Shown: positions 59,643 to 64,000 of the stretch, in pieces
How positions within the stretch are numbered: the stretch's first letter is position 1
Layout of the letters: the number at the start of each line of letters is the position of its first letter
DNA from: Pantoea sp. Lij88
Lineage (GTDB): Bacteria; Pseudomonadota; Gammaproteobacteria; Enterobacterales; Enterobacteriaceae
Assembly (NCBI RefSeq): GCF_030062155.1
Contig: NZ_CP118269.1
Location: forward strand, 1,240,001 to 1,304,000
Length of the DNA: 64,000 nt
Direction of reading: 5' to 3'
Translations under genes and position numbers: made by a program
The notes under the pieces: generated by a model
The model's input: the letters and a program-made list of their open reading frames with translations, nothing else
What the model was told of the DNA's origin: nothing
The model's database searches: none

Positions 59643-59693
59643 AAGAATATGATTAACGCTCGTCTCTGACGAGCCTTACGGAAGCATGTCACT

Positions 59694-62417
59694 ATGGCTA
59701 CAATTCATGTAGACGGTAAAGAGTATGATGTGAACGGAGCGGACAACCTGCTACAGGCATGTCTCTCTCTGGGCCTTGATATTCCTTACTTTTGCTGGCA
59801 TCCGGCGCTGGGAAGCGTTGGGGCCTGCCGCCAGTGTGCGGTAAAGCAATTCCAGAATGCCGAAGATACCCGCGGTCGTCTTGTCATGTCCTGCATGACA
59901 CCGGCCTCTGACGGCACATTCATCTCCATCGATGATGGCGAAGCGAAAGAGTTCCGCGAAAGCGTGGTGGAGTGGCTGATGACCAACCACCCGCACGACT
60001 GTCCGGTGTGTGAAGAGGGCGGTAACTGTCATCTGCAGGATATGACAGTAATGACCGGCCACAGCTTCCGCCGCTATCGCTTCACCAAACGTACTCACCG
60101 TAATCAGGATCTCGGCCCGTTCATCTCCCACGAGATGAACCGCTGTATCGCCTGTTACCGCTGTGTGCGTTACTACAAAGATTATGCCGATGGCAAAGAT
60201 CTGGGTGTCTACGGCGCGCATGACAACGTCTACTTTGGTCGCCCGGAAGATGGCACGCTTGAGAGCGAGTTCTCTGGCAACCTGGTTGAAATCTGCCCGA
60301 CCGGCGTCTTCACCGACAAAACCCACTCTGAACGCTATAACCGTAAATGGGATATGCAGTTTGCACCGAGCATCTGCCAGCAGTGCAGCGTCGGCTGTAA
60401 CACCAGTCCGGGTGAGCGTTATGGTGAGTTACGCCGTATCGAAAACCGCTATAACGGCACCGTAAACCACTACTTCCTGTGTGACCGTGGCCGCTTTGGC
60501 TATGGCTACGTGAACCGCAAAGATCGTCCACGTCAGCCGATGCTGCTGCGCGGCAACGACTGGGTCACGCTGAATGCAGAGCAGGCGGTCAATGCCGGTG
60601 CAGATTTACTGCGTCAGGCGAAGAAAGTGATCGGTATCGGCTCACCGCGCGCCAGCATTGAAAGTAACTTTGCCCTGCGTGAACTGGTGGGTGCAGAGAA
60701 CTTCTCAACCGGCATGCCAGCGGATGAGCAGGCCCGTCTGGAACTGATGCTGAAAGTCCTGCGTGAGGGCGGAATCTATACGCCATCGCTGCGTGAAATT
60801 GAAAGCTACGATGCGGTGCTGGTGCTGGGTGAAGATCTGACACAGGTGGGCGCACGTGTAGCACTCTCTGTTCGCCAGGCAGTGAAAGGTAAAGCGCGTG
60901 ATATGGCCGCGGCGCAGAAAGTCGCAGACTGGCAGATCGCCGCCATCATGAACATCGGTCAGAACGCCAAACATCCGCTGTTTGTAACCCACGTTGATGA
61001 AACCCGTCTGGATGATATCGCGGCGTGGAGCTATCGTGCGCCGGTCGAAGATCAGGCGCGCCTCGGCTTCGCTATCGCCAGTGCGCTGGATGAATCTGCG
61101 CCAGCAGTCACCGATTTCGACAGCAAACTCAACGGAAAAATGGATGTTGTCGTTCAGGCGCTGGCCGGAGCGAAAAAGCCATTAATCATCTCCGGTACGC
61201 ACTCAGGCAGCAGCGCAGTCATTGAAGCCGCGGCTAACGTGGCGAAAGCCCTGAAGGCACGTGGTGCAGATGTCGGCATTACGCTGCTGGCGGGCCACGC
61301 CAACAGCATCGGTCTGGGCATGATCGGCGGTAATCCGCTGGAGCATGCGCTGGAACAGCTGAGCAACGGCGAAGCCGATGCGCTGGTCGTGCTGGAAAAT
61401 GATCTCTATCGCCATGCACCGAAAGCCGTGGTGGATGCGGCGCTGGCCCAGACCACAAACGTGATTGTGGTTGATCATCAGCGTACCGCCACGCTTGAGA
61501 AAGCGGGCCTGGTGTTATCTACCGCCAGCTTCGCTGAAAGTGATGGTACGTCGATCAACCATGAAGGCCGCGCACAGCGCTTCTTCCAGGTTTATGACCC
61601 TGCTTATTACGACAACAACATTGTAATGCTCGAAAGCTGGCGCTGGCTGCACTCGCTGCACAGCACGCTGGAAAGCCGTCACGTGGACTGGACGCAGCTC
61701 GATCACGTGATCGATGCCGTAGTTACCCGCCTGCCACAGCTGGCGGGCATTAAAGACGCGGCGCCTGATGCCAGCTTCCGTATTCGTGGTCAGAAACTGG
61801 CGCGTTCTCCGATCCGTAACAGCGGACGTACTGCGATGCGCGCGAATATCAGCGTTCACGAACCGCGTCAGCCACAGGATCAGGACACCATGTTCGCCTT
61901 CTCCATGGAAGGGAACAACCAGCCATCGGCTCCGCGTTCGCAGATTCCATTTGCCTGGGCGCCAGGCTGGAACTCACCGCAGGCGTGGAACAAGTTCCAG
62001 GTGGAAGTGGGCGGCAAACTGCGTCATGGCGATCCAGGCGTGCGCCTGTTTGAAGCCAGCAGTAGTGAGTTGCCGTGGTTCACGACCGTGCCTGAAGCCT
62101 TTGTCAGTGATGCGCAGTGGCGTGTGGCGCCTCTCCACCGGTTGTTCGGTAGCGAAGAGATGTCACAGCGTTCACCGGTCTTCCAGCAGCGTATGGCTGA
62201 GCCTGCCCTGGTGATTAACCCGGAGGATGCAGCCAGACTGGGCGTCAACAATGGCGCAGCGGTTGAGTTCAGCTGTGCCGGTGAGACAGTGCGTCTGCCG
62301 GTCCGTTTCTCGGCGTCACTGCAGGCGGGACAGATTGGTCTGCCGCTGGGTATGCCGGGCGTTCCGCCATTCCTGGCGAACGGTAAAATCGATACTCTGC
62401 AGGAGGCGGCGCAATGA
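59694..62417 (+). CDS. nuoG: NADH-quinone oxidoreductase subunit G NuoG
   Basis: 907 aa, the largest peripheral subunit. The N-terminal ferredoxin-like domain binds N1b ([17 protein letters not shown]). [18 protein letters not shown] with an upstream His binds N5, and [13 protein letters not shown] binds N4. The cysteines in [15 protein letters not shown] bind the extra cluster N7 of this lineage. The rest is a molybdopterin-oxidoreductase-like domain without the cofactor. Its 3' end overlaps nuoH by four bases. Confidence 0.97.
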   Translation: MATIHVDGKEYDVNGADNLLQACLSLGLDIPYFCWHPALGSVGACRQCAVKQFQNAEDTRGRLVMSCMTPASDGTFISIDDGEAKEFRESVVEWLMTNHPHDCPVCEEGGNCHLQDMTVMTGHSFRRYRFTKRTHRNQDLGPFISHEMNRCIACYRCVRYYKDYADGKDLGVYGAHDNVYFGRPEDGTLESEFSGNLVEICPTGVFTDKTHSERYNRKWDMQFAPSICQQCSVGCNTSPGERYGELRRIENRYNGTVNHYFLCDRGRFGYGYVNRKDRPRQPMLLRGNDWVTLNAEQAVNAGADLLRQAKKVIGIGSPRASIESNFALRELVGAENFSTGMPADEQARLELMLKVLREGGIYTPSLREIESYDAVLVLGEDLTQVGARVALSVRQAVKGKARDMAAAQKVADWQIAAIMNIGQNAKHPLFVTHVDETRLDDIAAWSYRAPVEDQARLGFAIASALDESAPAVTDFDSKLNGKMDVVVQALAGAKKPLIISGTHSGSSAVIEAAANVAKALKARGADVGITLLAGHANSIGLGMIGGNPLEHALEQLSNGEADALVVLENDLYRHAPKAVVDAALAQTTNVIVVDHQRTATLEKAGLVLSTASFAESDGTSINHEGRAQRFFQVYDPAYYDNNIVMLESWRWLHSLHSTLESRHVDWTQLDHVIDAVVTRLPQLAGIKDAAPDASFRIRGQKLARSPIRNSGRTAMRANISVHEPRQPQDQDTMFAFSMEGNNQPSAPRSQIPFAWAPGWNSPQAWNKFQVEVGGKLRHGDPGVRLFEASSSELPWFTTVPEAFVSDAQWRVAPLHRLFGSEEMSQRSPVFQQRMAEPALVINPEDAARLGVNNGAAVEFSCAGETVRLPVRFSASLQAGQIGLPLGMPGVPPFLANGKIDTLQEAAQ

Positions 62418-63391
62418 GCTGGTTAACACCGGACGTTATCGACATTCTGCTGGCCATTGTTAAAGCCATCGTGATTCTGCTGGTGGTTGTGGCCTGCGGC
62501 GCGTTCATGAGCTTCGCCGAGCGTCGTCTGCTCGGCCTGTTCCAGAACCGTTACGGACCCAACCGCGTAGGCTGGGGCGGCTCGCTCCAGCTGGTCGCGG
62601 ACATGATCAAAATGTTCTTTAAAGAGGACTGGGTCCCGCCGTTTACCGACCGCTTTATCTTTACCCTTGCGCCGGTTATCGCCTTTGTTTCCCTGCTGCT
62701 GGCCTTTGCTATCGTGCCGGTGTCGCCCACCTGGATGGTGACAGACCTGAATATCGGTCTGCTGTTCTTCCTGATGATGGCGGGCCTTGCGGTCTACGCG
62801 GTGCTGTTTGCCGGCTGGTCGAGTAATAACAAATACTCGCTGCTGGGTGCGATGCGCGCCTCAGCGCAGACCCTGAGCTACGAAGTGTTTCTGGGGCTGT
62901 CGCTGATGGGTGTAGTGGCGCAGGCGGGCTCGTTCAACATGAACGATATCGTCAACAGCCAGACGCATCTGTGGAACATCATTCCGCAGTTCTTCGGTTT
63001 CGTGACCTTCTGTATTGCTGGCGTGGCGGTGTGTCACCGTCATCCGTTTGACCAGCCAGAAGCGGAGCAGGAACTGGCGGACGGTTATCACATTGAATAT
63101 GCCGGTATGAAGTTCGGCCTGTTCTTTGTCGGCGAATATGTGGCGATTACCACCGTTTCAGCGCTGATCGTAACGCTGTTCTTTGGTGGCTGGCACGGAC
63201 CTTTCCTGCCGCCGTTCATCTGGTTCGCCCTGAAAACGGCGTTCTTTATGATGATGTTCATCCTGATTCGTGCTGCGCTTCCGCGTCCACGCTACGACCA
63301 GGTGCTGTCATTCGGCTGGAAAGTGTGTCTGCCGTTGACGCTGTTGAACCTGCTGGCGACTGCCGCAGTGATTCTCTACACAGCGCCGTAA
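62414..63391 (+). CDS. nuoH: NADH-quinone oxidoreductase subunit H NuoH
   Basis: 325 aa, the E. coli length. It is a membrane subunit with eight membrane segments at the junction of both arms, lining the quinone cavity. Conserved blocks are [21 protein letters not shown] and the acidic loop [20 protein letters not shown]. It is coupled to nuoG by ATGA. Confidence 0.97.
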   Translation: MSWLTPDVIDILLAIVKAIVILLVVVACGAFMSFAERRLLGLFQNRYGPNRVGWGGSLQLVADMIKMFFKEDWVPPFTDRFIFTLAPVIAFVSLLLAFAIVPVSPTWMVTDLNIGLLFFLMMAGLAVYAVLFAGWSSNNKYSLLGAMRASAQTLSYEVFLGLSLMGVVAQAGSFNMNDIVNSQTHLWNIIPQFFGFVTFCIAGVAVCHRHPFDQPEAEQELADGYHIEYAGMKFGLFFVGEYVAITTVSALIVTLFFGGWHGPFLPPFIWFALKTAFFMMMFILIRAALPRPRYDQVLSFGWKVCLPLTLLNLLATAAVILYTAP

Positions 63392-63402
63392 GGGGTTAAC
63401 AA

Positions 63403-63945
63403 ATGACTTTGAAAGATATTGTCGTAGGTTTTGGCACGACAGTTCGCAGTATCTGGCTGATCGGGCTGCACGCCTTCGCCAAACGTGAAACTCAGATGTA
63501 CCCGGAAGAGCCGGTTTATCTGCCACCACGCTATCGTGGCCGTATCGTGTTAACCCGCGATCCGGATGGTCAGGAGCGTTGCGTCGCCTGTAACCTGTGT
63601 GCGGTTGCCTGTCCGGTGGGCTGTATTTCACTGCAGAAAGCCGAAACCAAAGATGGCCGCTGGTACCCGGAGTTCTTCCGCATCAACTTCTCACGCTGCA
63701 TCTTCTGCGGCATGTGTGAAGAAGCCTGTCCGACCACGGCGATTCAGCTGACTCCCGATTTCGAACTGGGTGAGTTTAAGCGTCAGGATCTGGTGTATGA
63801 GAAGGACGATCTGCTGATTTCGGGACCGGGTAAATATCCGGAGTACAACTTCTACCGCATGGCAGGTATGGCGATTGACGGTAAAGATAAGGGCGAAGCG
63901 GAAAACGAAGCCAAGCCTATCGACGTCAAAGGCTTATTACCTTAA
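63403..63945 (+). CDS. nuoI: NADH-quinone oxidoreductase subunit I NuoI
   Basis: 180 aa ferredoxin-type subunit with two [4Fe-4S] clusters, N6a and N6b. The motifs are [12 protein letters not shown] and [12 protein letters not shown], about 40 residues apart. The N-terminal helix lies on the membrane. nuoJ starts ten bases after the stop. Confidence 0.97.
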   Translation: MTLKDIVVGFGTTVRSIWLIGLHAFAKRETQMYPEEPVYLPPRYRGRIVLTRDPDGQERCVACNLCAVACPVGCISLQKAETKDGRWYPEFFRINFSRCIFCGMCEEACPTTAIQLTPDFELGEFKRQDLVYEKDDLLISGPGKYPEYNFYRMAGMAIDGKDKGEAENEAKPIDVKGLLP

Positions 63946-63955
63946 GGAGCAAGGC

Positions 63956-64000
63956 ATGGAATTTGCGTTTTATCTTTGCGGACTGGTGGCGGTGCTGACG
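63956..64000 (+). CDS. nuoJ: NADH-quinone oxidoreductase subunit J NuoJ, 5' end only
   Basis: Only 15 codons are inside the window (MEFAFYLCGLVAVLT), the start of the first membrane helix of NuoJ. AAGGAGCAAGGC before the ATG is a good ribosome site. The position after nuoI confirms it. The gene is cut by the window edge. Confidence 0.9.
   Translation, partial: MEFAFYLCGLVAVLT

Overview
The window is about 64 kb of enterobacterial chromosome, almost entirely core genome. Most proteins are the same length as, or within a few residues of, their Escherichia coli homologues, and the order mlaA-fadL-yfcZ-fadIJ-sixA-smrB-prmB-aroC-mepA-yfcA-epmC-yfcL-mnmC-fabB ... pdxB-usg-truA-dedA-accD-folC-dedD-cvpA-purF-ubiX-hisJQMP ... 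yfcH-yfcF-yfcD-pta-ackA-yfbVU-hxpA-yfbR-alaA-lrhA-nuo is the classic 50-53 min block, read in the opposite direction to K-12. Departures from E. coli are: ccm genes next to mlaA; ccmH and ccmI as separate genes; one histidine/cationic amino-acid binding protein instead of argT plus hisJ; no yfcJ, folX, yfcG, yfcE, yfcC or yfbS; and a D-arabinitol operon between hisP and yfcH. Together these suggest an Erwiniaceae member, most likely Pantoea or a close relative (inference from gene content only).

Layout. 1-2027: the end of the cytochrome c maturation cluster (ccmG partial, ccmH, ccmI). 2179-8685: outer-membrane lipid trafficking (mlaA) and fatty-acid uptake and beta-oxidation (fadL, yfcZ, fadI, fadJ), with FadR-like operators. 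8910-18133: sixA, smrB, prmB, aroC, mepA, yfcA, epmC, yfcL, mnmC and fabB; the fabB promoter carries a FabR palindrome. 18219-23179: a more variable stretch with a MocR-type regulator divergent from a single-domain rhodanese, the flagellar regulator flk, and an EamA transporter divergent from an AraC-type regulator. 23235-30370: pdxB, an ERIC repeat, then usg-truA-dedA, accD, folC-dedD. 30556-33358: PurR-controlled cvpA-purF, then ubiX. 33371-36762: hisJQMP behind a strong sigma-54 promoter with an NtrC-type enhancer. 36898-42209: dalR divergent from dalDKT. 42243-50857: yfcH, yfcF, yfcD, pta, ackA, yfbV, yfbU, hxpA, yfbR. 50927-54030: alaA and the LysR regulator lrhA separated by 962 gene-free bases. 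54670-64000: the complex I operon nuoA to nuoJ (nuoJ cut by the window edge), with fused nuoCD.

How the genes fit together. FadL imports long-chain fatty acids, FadI/FadJ degrade them, and AccD/FabB build them; the FadR- and FabR-like sites at fadL, fadI and fabB tie these into one regulon. Pta/AckA and NADH dehydrogenase I manage acetate overflow and respiration. The dal operon converts D-arabinitol to D-xylulose 5-phosphate.

I found no CRISPR array, prophage, transposase, tRNA, rRNA or defence system, and nothing I would call a new multi-gene system. The best leads are regulatory or in small accessory pairs: a perfect 20-bp palindrome over the -35 of a candidate nuo promoter, an inverted repeat in front of lrhA, direct repeats in the araC-type/EamA gap, the MocR/rhodanese pair, repeated motifs in the dal control region, and an unidentified palindromic repeat beside mlaA.
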